Origin: an uncultured Clostridia bacterium | GTDB lineage: Bacteria > Bacillota > Clostridia > Lachnospirales > Cellulosilyticaceae | Length of the DNA: 64,000 nt | Reading direction: 5' to 3' | Assembly: GCA_937921505.1 (NCBI GenBank) | Contig: CAKZUB010000052.1 | Span: forward strand, 1-64,000 | Shown here: piece by piece, positions 26,330 to 35,677 of the stretch | Layout of the letters: every line of letters begins with the position of its first letter | How positions within the stretch are numbered: position 1 is the first letter of the stretch | Made by a program: the position numbers and the translations under genes | The notes under the pieces: generated by a model | Told to the model about the DNA's origin: nothing | The model's input: the letters and a program-made list of their open reading frames with translations, nothing else | Database searches by the model: none

Positions 26330-26357
26330 ATTATAAAAACAAATTAAATAAAATCAA
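26330..26357 (-). promoter_or_regulatory. aroC promoter
   Basis: On the minus strand TTGATT (26352-26357) and TATAAT (26330-26335) are 16 bases apart, with the -10 about 15 bases before the aroC start. A very short leader is implied. Confidence 0.55.
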
Positions 26358-26450
26358 TAATATAAAAATAATTTTAACAGAGATATCCCATATCTTCAAT
26401 GAAAATTGATTAATACTTTGAAAAAATGATTAAAATAAGAAGAACCAATA

Positions 26451-26479
26451 TTGATAAAAATGGGGTTTTCTTGTAAACT
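26451..26479 (+). promoter_or_regulatory. tgt promoter
   Basis: TTGATA (26451-26456) and TAAACT (26474-26479) with 17-base spacing, about 35 bases before tgt. A moderate match to the sigma-A consensus. Confidence 0.5.
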
Positions 26480-26512
26480 GTATGAGAGTACAAAAAAGAT
26501 TGGAGATATTAC

Positions 26513-27640
26513 ATGTATGAATTACTAAAAGTAGAAGGACGCGCGAAGAGAGGACGGTTTCATACACCACATGGGACAATAGAGACCCCTGTATTTATGA
26601 ATGTAGCTACTGTAGCAGCTATTAAGGGCGCATTGTCTACAGAGGATTTAGAAACGATAGGAGCGCAAGTAGTCCTTGCAAATACGTATCACTTGCATCT
26701 TAGACCAGGAGATGAGATTATCCTGGAACTCGGAGGGTTGCATAGATTTATGGTATGGGACAAGCCTATACTTACAGACTCAGGGGGATTTCAAGTTTTT
26801 TCACTAGCGGCTATGCGTAAGATCAAAGAAGAAGGCGTACACTTTTCTTCACATATAGATGGCAGAAAGATTTTTATGGGTCCAGAAGAAAGCATGCAAA
26901 TACAATCTCATATTGGTTCGACAATCGCTATGGCTTTTGATGAGTGTCCACCAGCTCTAGCAGATAGAGAGTATATCATCCCTTCGGTTGAAAGGACTAC
27001 CAGATGGCTAAAACGTTGCATGGATGAAATGAATAGATTAAATGTACTCGAAGACACACTTAATAAAAAGCAAATGCTCTTTGGTATTAATCAAGGTGGT
27101 ATACTTGAAGATGTGAGAATAGAACATGCAAAGGTAATTAGTGAGTTCGACTTACCAGGTTATGCTGTAGGAGGACTTGCAGTTGGTGAGTCTCATGAAA
27201 ATATGTATAGGGTATTAGAGGCGGTTGTGCCTTATTTGCCACAAAATAAGCCTACGTATTTAATGGGGGTAGGTACACCTGAAAACATACTAGAAGCAGT
27301 AGAGAGAGGAATAGATTTCTTTGACTGCGTGTTACCAGCAAGAAATGGCAGACATGGACATATTTATACCAATGGGGGCAAACTTAATTTGTTTAATAAA
27401 AAGTATGAAAAAGATAGTGCACCGCTCGCCGAGGACTGTAATTGTCCTACTTGTAAAAAACACAGCAGAGCATATATCAGACATCTTCTTAAAGCAAAAG
27501 AAATGCTTGGTATGAGGTTATGTGTACTGCATAACTTACACTATTTTAATAACTTAATGTTAGAAATCCGTAATGCATTAGATCAAGGTAACTTTGAAAG
27601 TTACAAAAAGATGCGTTTAGAAGGATATAAAAACAACTAA
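26513..27640 (+). CDS. tgt: Queuine/preQ1 tRNA-guanine transglycosylase
   Basis: A 375-residue enzyme exchanging G34 for preQ1 in tRNAs with GUN anticodons. The motifs are LTDSGGFQVFSL (substrate Asp), MAFDECPPALA, FGINQGGI, GLAVGES and the catalytic-Asp region FFDCVLPARNGRHG. The zinc site is CNCPTCKKHSRAYIRHL plus the following His. Start ATG with GGAGATATT upstream. It is followed by yajC, the classic tgt-yajC pair. The queA partner is separate at 18322. Confidence 0.98.
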   Translation: MYELLKVEGRAKRGRFHTPHGTIETPVFMNVATVAAIKGALSTEDLETIGAQVVLANTYHLHLRPGDEIILELGGLHRFMVWDKPILTDSGGFQVFSLAAMRKIKEEGVHFSSHIDGRKIFMGPEESMQIQSHIGSTIAMAFDECPPALADREYIIPSVERTTRWLKRCMDEMNRLNVLEDTLNKKQMLFGINQGGILEDVRIEHAKVISEFDLPGYAVGGLAVGESHENMYRVLEAVVPYLPQNKPTYLMGVGTPENILEAVERGIDFFDCVLPARNGRHGHIYTNGGKLNLFNKKYEKDSAPLAEDCNCPTCKKHSRAYIRHLLKAKEMLGMRLCVLHNLHYFNNLMLEIRNALDQGNFESYKKMRLEGYKNN

Positions 27641-27657
27641 AAATGGAGGAATGAAGA

Positions 27658-28071
27658 ATGAATGTAATATTAGGCACGGCAGGAGCAGCAGGTGGAGGCG
27701 TAGGCATGTTTGTAACAGTTGCTTATATGGCGGTATTTTTTGGAATTATGTGGTTTTTAGTTATTAGACCACAAAAGAAAAGAGAAAAACAAGTAGTTGA
27801 AATGCAAAATGCAATTAAGGTAGGAGAACATGTCTTACTACAATCTGGAGAATATGGAAAAGTCGTAGATATTATTAATGATGTTTTTATTATTGAGTTT
27901 GGCCTTAACAAAAGTGTACGTATACCTGTAAAAAAAGCAGCTGTAGCAGCAATACAAGAACCTAACTTAACAATAGGTAAAAAAGTAGAACCTAAAGTAG
28001 GTACAAGAGTGGTTGAAGAAGATGGAGTAGAATATGAATATATTGAAGTTGAAGAAGAAGTAGAAGAATAG
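27658..28071 (+). CDS. yajC: Preprotein translocase accessory subunit YajC
   Basis: A 137-residue single-span membrane protein of the Sec-associated YajC family. A transmembrane segment (VAYMAVFFGIMWFLVI) is followed by RPQKKREKQVVEMQ and the conserved GEHVLLQSGEYGKVVDI region. The acidic tail (EEVEE) is longer than usual for YajC (about 85-110). RBS TGGAGGAATG is 17 bases after tgt. Confidence 0.93.
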   Translation: MNVILGTAGAAGGGVGMFVTVAYMAVFFGIMWFLVIRPQKKREKQVVEMQNAIKVGEHVLLQSGEYGKVVDIINDVFIIEFGLNKSVRIPVKKAAVAAIQEPNLTIGKKVEPKVGTRVVEEDGVEYEYIEVEEEVEE

Positions 28072-28072
28072 A

Positions 28073-28145
28073 ATATGTTTTAAGCCACGCAAAAAAAGAA
28101 GCTATTTCCGAGTAGCTTCTTTTTTGCGTGTGGCTTAAAGCATAT
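28073..28145. terminator. Bidirectional terminator between yajC and lysA
   Basis: A long imperfect hairpin has outer arms TAAGCCACGC and GCGTGTGGCTTA and inner arms AAGAAGCTA and TAGCTTCTT, with A and T runs on both sides. It should end both the rightward yajC and the leftward lysA transcripts. It overlaps the last codons of lysA. Confidence 0.85.
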
Positions 28146-29385
28146 TTCTAATTAAGTCTTCAAAAGTATCTCTTTTTCTGATGAGTCTTGTAGAGCCATT
28201 TGACTCAATTAATACCTCAGCAGGTCTAAACCTTTGATTGTAGCAAGAAGCCATACAATAACCGTAAGCACCAGCATCCATTAATGCAATGATATCTCCA
28301 GTTTGAGCTTCTGGAAGTATGCGATCTTTGGCAAGGATATCTCCGCTTTCACAAATATTACCTACTACAGTGAAAGGACCAGATACTACGTCTCTTGCCT
28401 CTAGCGTATAAAGTTCAATATCATGATGTGAATCATACATAATAGGTCTTTGAAGTTGGTTAAAACCTATATCACAACCAACATACCGAGTATCACCATT
28501 AGATTTCGTAGCTGTTACATTACCAAGCAGTACACTAGCTTCAGAAACAATGTATCGTCCAGGTTCAATCTGAAATTGGACTTTTTTGCCATAGGAATCT
28601 GCAAAGGCATGAAGTACTTCATCAAGCTTTTCACCAAGCGCTTTAATATCTAAACGCTCTTCTCCATTTTGTTTGTGGTAAGGGATACCAAATCCACCAC
28701 CAAGGTCAATGAACTCTAAATCTTCAAACTGTCTTGCTATGTCTAAGATAGAATCCAGACTTTGAATATAAGGGGTAGGGTCCATAAATAAAGAACCAAT
28801 ATGCTGATTGATCCCAACTAAAGTTAGGTTATAAGTTTCAAGAAGCTTTTTAACTTCGGGAATAGACTCAGGGCCTATACCAAACTTGGTCTTTTTACCA
28901 GCAGTAACTACTTTTTCGTGATGACCAGCCCCGACACCAGGATTAAATCTAATAGCTACTTTACCACTAGGGTTAAGTTCACCATATAACTTGAGCTGAT
29001 CAAGAGAATCTACGCTAGTTATGACGTTATGTTCTATCGCATAAAGCATATCTTCCTGAGTTACATTGTTTGGAATAAAGAAAAGCTGATCTGGTGTATA
29101 ACCACTTTCAAGGGCTAGAAACATCTCTCCTGGGCTCATAACATCAGCATGTAAACCTTCTTCACGCACGATTTTTAATAAGTGAATATTTGTATTGGCC
29201 TTAATAGAATAATGAGCAACAAAGTTATCATAAGTAACTAAATTTTTCATTTCTTTGCAACGTGTTCTTAATAAGTCTTCATTATAAACATAAAGAGGGC
29301 TTCCGTATTGCTTAATTAAGTCAAATACATCGTTCCCACCGTAAAAATTTGCTTCTTGTGTAAAAGTACCATTTAAAGTATGCAT
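28135..29385 (-). CDS. lysA: Diaminopimelate decarboxylase
   Basis: A 416-residue fold-type III PLP enzyme converting meso-DAP to lysine. Motifs are YVYNEDLLRTRC, the PLP-lysine segment AHYSIKANTN, NQHIGSLFMDP, FIDLGGGFGIPY, EPGRYIVSEAS and GNICESGDILAKDR, which contains the Cys of the partner active site. GAYGYCMASCYNQRFRP closes the domain. It lies ten bases after a TrmB-family gene on the same strand, so the operator ahead of trmB likely controls lysA too. Confidence 0.95.
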   Translation of the reverse strand: MHTLNGTFTQEANFYGGNDVFDLIKQYGSPLYVYNEDLLRTRCKEMKNLVTYDNFVAHYSIKANTNIHLLKIVREEGLHADVMSPGEMFLALESGYTPDQLFFIPNNVTQEDMLYAIEHNVITSVDSLDQLKLYGELNPSGKVAIRFNPGVGAGHHEKVVTAGKKTKFGIGPESIPEVKKLLETYNLTLVGINQHIGSLFMDPTPYIQSLDSILDIARQFEDLEFIDLGGGFGIPYHKQNGEERLDIKALGEKLDEVLHAFADSYGKKVQFQIEPGRYIVSEASVLLGNVTATKSNGDTRYVGCDIGFNQLQRPIMYDSHHDIELYTLEARDVVSGPFTVVGNICESGDILAKDRILPEAQTGDIIALMDAGAYGYCMASCYNQRFRPAEVLIESNGSTRLIRKRDTFEDLIRNML

Positions 29386-29395
29386 GATATCCTCC

Positions 29396-30085
29396 TTAAT
29401 GATTGGTTAAAGTAATATTATCGAGTTCAGTGATAAAAGATTCCCTCATCATACGAACTAATGATTGATTATTAGAGTATAAGCATTGAGAGCCTTCAGT
29501 TTTCAAATCTCCTGTAATGATAGATTGCGTATCAATAATCATATGAAAGCCTTGTGGAGACTTGTTTCTGGTTCCAATAGTCACATTTGGGCCCAGATCA
29601 AGTTTTTTGTTACATATAATAGTAACTTTTTTGGAGCTGCTAATAGTCAGCAATTCTTCTTTAAAGAGTTCAATATAAGCTGAAGTACTTAAAATATAAA
29701 GATGTGAATGGCAAAGTAATATGCTGTTTTTTACTTTTTTAACCACATTATCATAACCTTTTATAGTGACATAAGGTTCAGATACATCTAGCCTATCAGG
29801 AAAATGCGTGTCAATTTCTGAAAGAATTTCAGACATATTTCGTTTTGCTGAAAGAATAAGTTCTTCTTTAGAAAGTGCCACATATTTGGTGGATTCACCT
29901 TCAGATACAGAGCACATACCTTTATCTTGGAGGCTATATAATGCAGCGTAGACATTTGAGCGTGAGATACCACTTAGCTTAGCTACTTCATAACCAGTTA
30001 AAGAGCCATGTTTGCATAAGGTAATATAGATAGTGGCTTCAAGGGGAGAAAAACCTATTTTTTGTAGTGCTTCATTAAAATTCAT
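29396..30085 (-). CDS. TrmB-family transcriptional regulator
   Basis: 229 residues. The N-terminal winged helix (about 10-75: GFSPLEATIYITLCKHGSLT, then ISRSNVYAALYSLQDKG) is the TrmB/sugar-specific type. The C-terminal half is an effector domain with phospholipase-D-like strands (HLYILSTSAYIELFKEEL). RBS AAAGGTGAT is inside the right arm of a large palindrome. With lysA ten bases downstream, it may sense lysine, DAP or a related metabolite. TrmB proteins more often control sugar genes, so this pairing is unusual. Confidence 0.88.
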   Translation of the reverse strand: MNFNEALQKIGFSPLEATIYITLCKHGSLTGYEVAKLSGISRSNVYAALYSLQDKGMCSVSEGESTKYVALSKEELILSAKRNMSEILSEIDTHFPDRLDVSEPYVTIKGYDNVVKKVKNSILLCHSHLYILSTSAYIELFKEELLTISSSKKVTIICNKKLDLGPNVTIGTRNKSPQGFHMIIDTQSIITGDLKTEGSQCLYSNNQSLVRMMRESFITELDNITLTNH

Positions 30086-30093
30086 CTTATCAC

Positions 30094-30147
30094 CTTTATA
30101 GTAGTATTGTTTAGTACTACTATAAAGCAGGGTAAAAAGAATGTCAA
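30094..30147 (-). promoter_or_regulatory. trmB-lysA promoter with large palindromic operator
   Basis: On the minus strand TTGACA (30142-30147) and TATAGT (30119-30124) are 17 bases apart. The -10 lies within a palindrome with perfect 13-base arms (CTTTATAGTAGTA, 30094-30106, and its complement at 30115-30127) and an 8-base centre. The other arm reaches the trmB RBS. This is an ideal repressor site; autoregulation by the TrmB protein is inferred. Confidence 0.8.
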
Positions 30148-30377
30148 TATAGTATGTGAAATTTATTAGAAAAAGGAACCCTAAATTATAGATTATTTAA
30201 TCTGATATCAACAAAAAAATACATGAAATTAAGAATCCATGTTAAAAATTGAGTTAAATAATATGAATAAAGTAGAAAAATGCCGAATATTTTAAGCACA
30301 AGCTACTTATTATTGTGTTACAATTATAAAAGAGAAAATAATAATCCTTTATGCTTTAGAAAAAGAAAGGTGAAACG

Positions 30378-31706
30378 ATGGACCTCTTCGAGTATATTAA
30401 TGAAAAAAAGGGAAACAGTGAGTCTCCCTTGGCTTCTAGGATGAGACCTATGAAGCTTGATCAAATAGTTGGACAAGAACATATTTTGGGTAAAAATAAA
30501 TTGCTTTACAGAGCTATTTTAGCCGATAAATTACAATCACTTATTTTTTATGGACCACCAGGAACAGGTAAAACCACTATAGCAAAAGTGATAGCGAGTA
30601 CAACAAAGTCTCATTTTATCGTGCTTAATGCGACCACATCAGGAAAAGCAGATATTGTTAAAGCGGTAGAAGTTGCAAAAATGGAACGTTCCTTATCGGG
30701 TAAAAAAACAATTATATTTATAGATGAGATTCACCGCTTTAATAAAGCCCAACAAGATGCTTTATTACCTTACACAGAAGATGGCACCCTTGTTTTAGTA
30801 GGTGCCACTACAGAAAATCCATATTTTGAAGTAAATAGAGCTTTGATTTCACGCTCATTAGTTTTTGAACTCGTGCCTCTTAGTATAGAGGATATCAAAA
30901 AAATAATTAACGAAGCAGTTTATAATAAAGATCGAGGCCTAGGTGCCTATACGATGACTATTACTGATGAAGCGAGTAGTTACTTAGCTATTAATACAAG
31001 CGGAGATGCCAGATGTGCACTCAATGCTATAGAACTTGCTGCTATGACAACTGAGCGTAGTGCGGATGGCAAAATTCATTTAACAAGAGAAGTTCTAAGA
31101 GAGTGTCTTCAAAAAAAAGTGCTTAATTACGATAAAAACGGAGATAATCACTATGATGTTATTTCTGCATTTATTAAAAGTATGAGAGGCAGCGATAAAG
31201 ATGCCACGATGCATTATTTAGCAAGAATGATTGAATCGGGAGAGGATCCCAAATTTATTGCTAGAAGAATTGTGATTTGTGCAAGTGAAGATGTCGGCAA
31301 TGCAGATCCACAGGCACTTAGTGTTGCTACACATGCGATGTTGGCAGTTGAAAGAATAGGAATGCCGGAAGGACGTATTATTCTCGCACAAGCTGCGCTT
31401 TATGTGGCATGTGCTCCTAAAAGTAATGCAAGCTACCTAGCTATTGATCAAGCATTACAAGATATAAGGACAAAAAATATAGGTATGGTCCCAGGTCATC
31501 TTAGGGACAGTCATTACAACGGGGCAAAAGATATGGGACATGGCATAGGGTATTTATATCCTCATGATTATTCACATCACTATATTGAGCAACAATATAT
31601 GCCAACTCAGCTTAAAGATGCCCTTTATTATGAACCTACAGAAGAAGGTTATGAAAAGCATATAAGACATCTGCTACAAGCAAGAAAAGGCTCTAAGAGC
31701 CTGTAA
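30378..31706 (+). CDS. rarA: Replication-associated recombination protein A (MgsA/RarA)
   Basis: A 442-residue AAA+ ATPase of the clamp-loader-like family, acting at stalled replication forks. Motifs are LASRMRPMKLDQIVGQEHIL, Walker A GPPGTGKTTIA, Walker B IIFIDEIHRFNKAQQDALLP, sensor GATTENPYFEVN and the arginine finger ALISRSL. The C-terminal tetramerisation domain follows (RMIESGEDPKFIARRIVICA). RBS AAAGGTGAAACG. Its 3' end overlaps by 14 bases with that of the convergent spoVB-like gene. Confidence 0.96.
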   Translation: MDLFEYINEKKGNSESPLASRMRPMKLDQIVGQEHILGKNKLLYRAILADKLQSLIFYGPPGTGKTTIAKVIASTTKSHFIVLNATTSGKADIVKAVEVAKMERSLSGKKTIIFIDEIHRFNKAQQDALLPYTEDGTLVLVGATTENPYFEVNRALISRSLVFELVPLSIEDIKKIINEAVYNKDRGLGAYTMTITDEASSYLAINTSGDARCALNAIELAAMTTERSADGKIHLTREVLRECLQKKVLNYDKNGDNHYDVISAFIKSMRGSDKDATMHYLARMIESGEDPKFIARRIVICASEDVGNADPQALSVATHAMLAVERIGMPEGRIILAQAALYVACAPKSNASYLAIDQALQDIRTKNIGMVPGHLRDSHYNGAKDMGHGIGYLYPHDYSHHYIEQQYMPTQLKDALYYEPTEEGYEKHIRHLLQARKGSKSL

Positions 31707-33222
31707 ACATCTTGATATCTTTTGAGGTGATACATTTTAATACAAAGAGCATAAAAATATAGAAAGTTCCGAGTAAAATGATAGCCATAAGAGTTGCTAG
31801 TTTTAGAGAAAAGGCAGGCATCAAATAAGCATGATGAATATATGTAGTAGAGAGGGCTCCAGCTAGGGCCGCTATAATTGGCTTAATAATCCAATTATTA
31901 ATATCAACTGGTAAATCTATATTTTTAAGTACATGCCATAAAAGGAGAACTGTTACAAAACCAGACTGTACAAGAAGCGCGAGTACAAAACCTAAAATAC
32001 CTTTTAGTGGTACCACCGTTAATATAATAGAAATGCATGTTAAAGATCCTAAAATATTAGTTTTAAAGGTTTGCTTTTGCATACCAAGGCCATTCATAGT
32101 ACCAGTAAGGATGTTTTGTAAATATAGAAATGGACAAATAATAGCAAGTAGTTTAAGTAGGACTCCTACATCTTCAAGTCCATAACACGTAAGAGCAATT
32201 TCTTTTGACAAAGATAAAAATAAAGCACTTGCCCCAACGCCTATCAGACAAGAAAATTGGATAGCTTTTGAAATAATTTTCTGCAGTGTTAAATAATTAT
32301 TTCTAGTTACAGCCTCAGATATAGCAGGTACGAGTACTGTAGATAAAGACATTGTAACCATGGATGGGAAGAAAAGAAGAGGCAGAGCCATACCACTGAA
32401 CTTTCCATAAAGTGCAAGTGCACTGCTTGAATCAAGACCAAACTTTTGGAGCTGCATCGGAATGAGTATATTTTCGAAAGATTGAAGGCCCGAAGTTAAA
32501 AAGCGATTAGCAGTAATAGGAATAGACAATGCAAGTAGCGTATTAAAAGTCTTATGGTAGGTTAGTGTAGCTGGTTTGAAACGTAGTTTGCGTTTTTTAA
32601 GACGAAAGGCTACAAAGGCCAGAATAAATGAAAAAACTTCTCCAACACACATGCCTAGAACACCTAAAGCACATGCATATTCAATACCTTTTGGAATGAA
32701 AAAGCCGGCAAATAGATAAATCACAAGCATACGTGCTACTTGTTCAACAATTTGAGCAAGTGCCGACACCCCCATTTCTTGACGCCCTTGAAAATAGCCG
32801 CGAATACAGCAAGCCGCAGACATAAAAGGAATACAAGATGCAAGTATTTTAAGGGACAGGGCCGTAACAGGTTCGTGAATGTAATAGGTTGCAATAAAAG
32901 GGGCGAAAGTGTAGAGCGCTAAAGATAAAATAACGCTTATACTTAGAGCAATGCATAATGATATTTTAAGAATGCGAAGGGCATTGCTATGTTGATGTCT
33001 TGAGGTTTCCTCAGCAACCATTTTAGAGACAGCAAGAGATATGCCAGCAGAAGATGCCGCCCATAAGAGCATATAAATGGGAAACAACAGTTGATAAAGC
33101 CCCATCCCCTCTGCACCCATGATATTAGACATATAGACTCTAAATCCAAAGCCTAATAAGCGTGTAATGAGACTAGCTATTGTTAAGATAAGTGTACCTG
33201 TAATCAGCGATTTTTTTTGCAT
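31693..33222 (-). CDS. spoVB: SpoVB-like polysaccharide/lipid flippase (MVF/MATE-type)
   Basis: About 509 residues from ATG 33222, with AAAGGAG just upstream. A multispan membrane protein (about 12-14 helices) of the MurJ/SpoVB/RfbX superfamily. It starts SLITGTLILTIASLITRLLG and has RVYMSNIMGAEGMGLYQLLFP, the SpoVB-type signature. Such proteins flip lipid-linked precursors; SpoVB serves spore cortex synthesis, while paralogues act in growth. No regulatory site is evident. Confidence 0.9.
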   Translation of the reverse strand: MQKKSLITGTLILTIASLITRLLGFGFRVYMSNIMGAEGMGLYQLLFPIYMLLWAASSAGISLAVSKMVAEETSRHQHSNALRILKISLCIALSISVILSLALYTFAPFIATYYIHEPVTALSLKILASCIPFMSAACCIRGYFQGRQEMGVSALAQIVEQVARMLVIYLFAGFFIPKGIEYACALGVLGMCVGEVFSFILAFVAFRLKKRKLRFKPATLTYHKTFNTLLALSIPITANRFLTSGLQSFENILIPMQLQKFGLDSSSALALYGKFSGMALPLLFFPSMVTMSLSTVLVPAISEAVTRNNYLTLQKIISKAIQFSCLIGVGASALFLSLSKEIALTCYGLEDVGVLLKLLAIICPFLYLQNILTGTMNGLGMQKQTFKTNILGSLTCISIILTVVPLKGILGFVLALLVQSGFVTVLLLWHVLKNIDLPVDINNWIIKPIIAALAGALSTTYIHHAYLMPAFSLKLATLMAIILLGTFYIFMLFVLKCITSKDIKMFTGS

Positions 33223-33331
33223 AGAGACTCCTTTCATAGTGAGATGAAAAAGTGCAGCTAGTACAATTTATGAGACAAGACAGCAAAATATGAAAATAAT
33301 CCATAAAAGTAAGTAATATTTCACTTAAAAG

Positions 33332-33360
33332 TTGAGCATAAGGTAATAATTATATATAAT
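33332..33360 (+). promoter_or_regulatory. Promoter of the alarmone synthetase gene
   Basis: TTGAGC (33332-33337) and TATAAT (33355-33360) with 17-base spacing, about 37 bases before the GTG start. Confidence 0.65.
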
Positions 33361-33396
33361 GAACATGAGGGGTATGGGAAGTGGAGGTGAAGTACA

Positions 33397-34179
33397 GTGG
33401 AAATGAAAAACTGGAAGCAAATATTACTGCCCTATACACAAGCAGTTGAAGAGTTGAAAGTTAAGTTCAAAAGTATTAGAAATCATTATATAAGTTTAGA
33501 TGAGTACTCTCCAATTGAGTTTGTAACAGGCAGAGTGAAAAAAATATCCAGTATTTTAGAAAAAGCGAAGAAGAAAAATATAGCAGTGGAGGACATAGAA
33601 GAAAAAGTAGAAGATATAGCTGGGATTCGTATTATGTGCCAGTTTGCAGAAGATATATATAGGGTTATAGATATTATACGAGCGCGAGATGGCAAAGATC
33701 TTTATATTGAAGAAGAAAGAGATTATATTACAAATATAAAAAGCAGTGGCTATCGCAGTTATCATATTATTATTAAATATCCGCTACAAACAGGTCATGG
33801 AGAAAAAATGGTTTTTGCAGAAATTCAAATTAGAACACTAGCTATGAATTTTTGGGCAACAATAGAGCATTCTCTAAGATATAAATACAAACAAAATATG
33901 CCGGCTCAAATACAAGCAAGACTGACTAAGGCTGCAGAAGCTGCTTATCAATTAGACCAAGAAATGGCTGAAATTAGAGAAGAAGTTCTTAAATGTCAAG
34001 AGTCCTTTCACTTAGAATCTAATCTTATAGCAGATATTTTTAGTAGTATTCAAACTTTAAACAATAAAAATCATACAAAAGACATGCATGAAATCTATGA
34101 AATGTTTTGGAGTCTTTGGGAAGAGGGCGATATGAACAAGCTTAAAGAATTTAGTGAAAGTTTACAATTTCCCACATAA
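33397..34179 (+). CDS. Small alarmone synthetase, RelQ/YjbM-type GTP pyrophosphokinase
   Basis: A 260-residue single-domain (p)ppGpp synthetase. GTG start at 33397 with GGAGGTGA six bases upstream. The synthetase motifs are VTGRVKKISSILEK, EDIAGIRIMCQFAEDIYRV, SSGYRSYHIIIKYP, FAEIQIRTLAMNFWATIEH and the following LRYKYK. No hydrolase (HD), TGS or ACT domain is present, so it is a RelQ-like small synthetase, usually tetrameric, rather than Rel. About 40 extra C-terminal residues are helical. Confidence 0.94.
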   Translation: MEMKNWKQILLPYTQAVEELKVKFKSIRNHYISLDEYSPIEFVTGRVKKISSILEKAKKKNIAVEDIEEKVEDIAGIRIMCQFAEDIYRVIDIIRARDGKDLYIEEERDYITNIKSSGYRSYHIIIKYPLQTGHGEKMVFAEIQIRTLAMNFWATIEHSLRYKYKQNMPAQIQARLTKAAEAAYQLDQEMAEIREEVLKCQESFHLESNLIADIFSSIQTLNNKNHTKDMHEIYEMFWSLWEEGDMNKLKEFSESLQFPT

Positions 34180-34214
34180 AATAATTTCATATTACACATA
34201 AGGAGGAAAAACAT

Positions 34215-35129
34215 TTGCCAATTAGAGTTCCTAATGCATTGCCAGCAATAGAAATACTACAGCAAGAAAATATATTTGTAATGGATGAAAGTAGAGCCAT
34301 TACTCAAGATATAAGAGCACTTAAAATTGCTGTACTTAATCTAATGCCTATTAAACAAGAAACAGAAGTACAATTATTAAGAGTACTAGGTAATACTTCT
34401 TTACAAATAGATATTACTTTACTTAGGCCTATTTCGCATGATAGTAAAAATACCTCAAGAGAACATCTTGAAGCGTTTTACAAGACTTTTGATCAAATTA
34501 AGCATCTTAAGTTTGATGGTATGATTATAACAGGCGCACCAGTAGAACAACTAGAGTTTGAAAAGGTTAGTTATTGGAAAGAACTTACACAAATTATGGA
34601 GTGGTCTAAGAAGCATGTCACCTCAACTTTTCATATTTGTTGGGGAGCTCAAGCTGGGCTTTACTATCATTATGGTATCTCAAAATATCAGCTTCCGCAA
34701 AAAAAGTTTGGTGTATTTGAACATGAGATTATGAATTTTGAGAAGCTATTACAAGGACTAGATGATATTGTTTATATACCTCACTCACGACATACAGAGG
34801 TTACACAAGAGGAAATTCTTTCTTGTAAAGACCTTAAATTGCTTCTGCATTCCAAACAAGCAGGAGTTGCCCTTGTCATATCTCAAGACGGCAAACATAT
34901 ATTTGCCACGGGGCACGCAGAGTATGATCCTCATACATTAGGGAAAGAATATATTAGAGATTTAGAGAAAAATTTACCTATAGAAATACCGGATAATTAT
35001 TATATTGATGACGAGGTAGAAAAAGGAACGCTTGTGCGTTGGAGATCTCATGCTTATATTTTGTTTTCAAATTGGCTAAATTATTATGTATATCAAGTTA
35101 CGCCGTATAATTTAGATGAAATACGATAA
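34215..35129 (+). CDS. metA: Homoserine O-acetyltransferase (MetA family)
   Basis: A 304-residue enzyme of methionine synthesis. TTG start at 34215 behind AAGGAGGAAAA gives the family N-terminus [11 protein letters not shown]. The catalytic Cys142 is in [18 protein letters not shown], His in [10 protein letters not shown]. Position 111, which sets acyl-donor preference in this family, is Glu ([10 protein letters not shown]). As I recall from the Bacillus cereus enzyme, Glu111 favours acetyl-CoA, so acetyl transfer is predicted despite the common name homoserine O-succinyltransferase. Confidence 0.93.
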   Translation: MPIRVPNALPAIEILQQENIFVMDESRAITQDIRALKIAVLNLMPIKQETEVQLLRVLGNTSLQIDITLLRPISHDSKNTSREHLEAFYKTFDQIKHLKFDGMIITGAPVEQLEFEKVSYWKELTQIMEWSKKHVTSTFHICWGAQAGLYYHYGISKYQLPQKKFGVFEHEIMNFEKLLQGLDDIVYIPHSRHTEVTQEEILSCKDLKLLLHSKQAGVALVISQDGKHIFATGHAEYDPHTLGKEYIRDLEKNLPIEIPDNYYIDDEVEKGTLVRWRSHAYILFSNWLNYYVYQVTPYNLDEIR

Positions 35130-35169
35130 ACTAAAAAGGAGACATACTGGAATAAAAATAATATTATCA

Positions 35170-35198
35170 TTGTTATAAAACTTAAATGTTGGTATAAT
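35170..35198 (+). promoter_or_regulatory. Promoter of the acidic membrane protein gene
   Basis: TTGTTA (35170-35175), 17-base spacer, TATAAT (35193-35198) with a TG at the extended -10 position. Confidence 0.7.
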
Positions 35199-35226
35199 AA
35201 TCTAAGGAAATTAAGGAGTTGATTGT

Positions 35227-35610
35227 ATGCAAACTAGATTAAAAGAGTTTCCATTAACAATTCAGGAGGTTAGGAACTTGATGAAAAAAGAGGATTCTAA
35301 AAAAGCACTATGGATTACCCTTGCAGTAAGTGTTATTCTTGTACTTGTTGGTGTAGTTATTTGGCTTGCTAAAAAGAGTTGTAAAGATATAGAAGAGCAT
35401 TATGAATACTTTGATGATGACTATGATGAAGCTGAAGATTACGACGATTATGATGATTTTGACGATGCTATTTATGAAGATGAAGAAGTTGAATATGTTA
35501 AAATTAAAGATTTTATGAATTATTCAGAAGATGAAAAAAGTGCTGAGCCAAAAAGTGAAGAGACAGTTGAATCAGATAACAAAGAAAACACAGAACAAGT
35601 TGAAGAATAA
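35227..35610 (+). CDS. Single-span membrane protein with acidic tail, unknown function
   Basis: 127 residues, ATG 35227 behind AAGGAG. A second in-frame ATG at 35281, behind CAGGAGG, could give a shorter form beginning MKKEDSKKALW. One transmembrane helix (WITLAVSVILVLVGVVIWLA) is followed by KKSC and then a strongly acidic region rich in Asp, Tyr and Glu. No known domain is recognised. It stands alone with its own promoter and terminator. Confidence 0.75.
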   Translation: MQTRLKEFPLTIQEVRNLMKKEDSKKALWITLAVSVILVLVGVVIWLAKKSCKDIEEHYEYFDDDYDEAEDYDDYDDFDDAIYEDEEVEYVKIKDFMNYSEDEKSAEPKSEETVESDNKENTEQVEE

Positions 35611-35614
35611 TTTT

Positions 35615-35660
35615 AATAATTAAGGGATAGCTTATAAGCTATCCCTTAATTATTTTTATA
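35615..35660. terminator. Perfect 40-base palindromic terminator
   Basis: Bases 35615-35654 form 20-base perfect arms with the right arm ending in a T run. It lies between convergent genes. Confidence 0.85.
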
Positions 35661-35677
35661 AAGCATTTAAATAAAAT

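Noticed and set aside
30128-30377. Search for a second regulatory element or small gene between trmB and rarA
   Set aside because: Only AT-rich sequence; no convincing promoter for rarA, hairpin or ORF could be supported.
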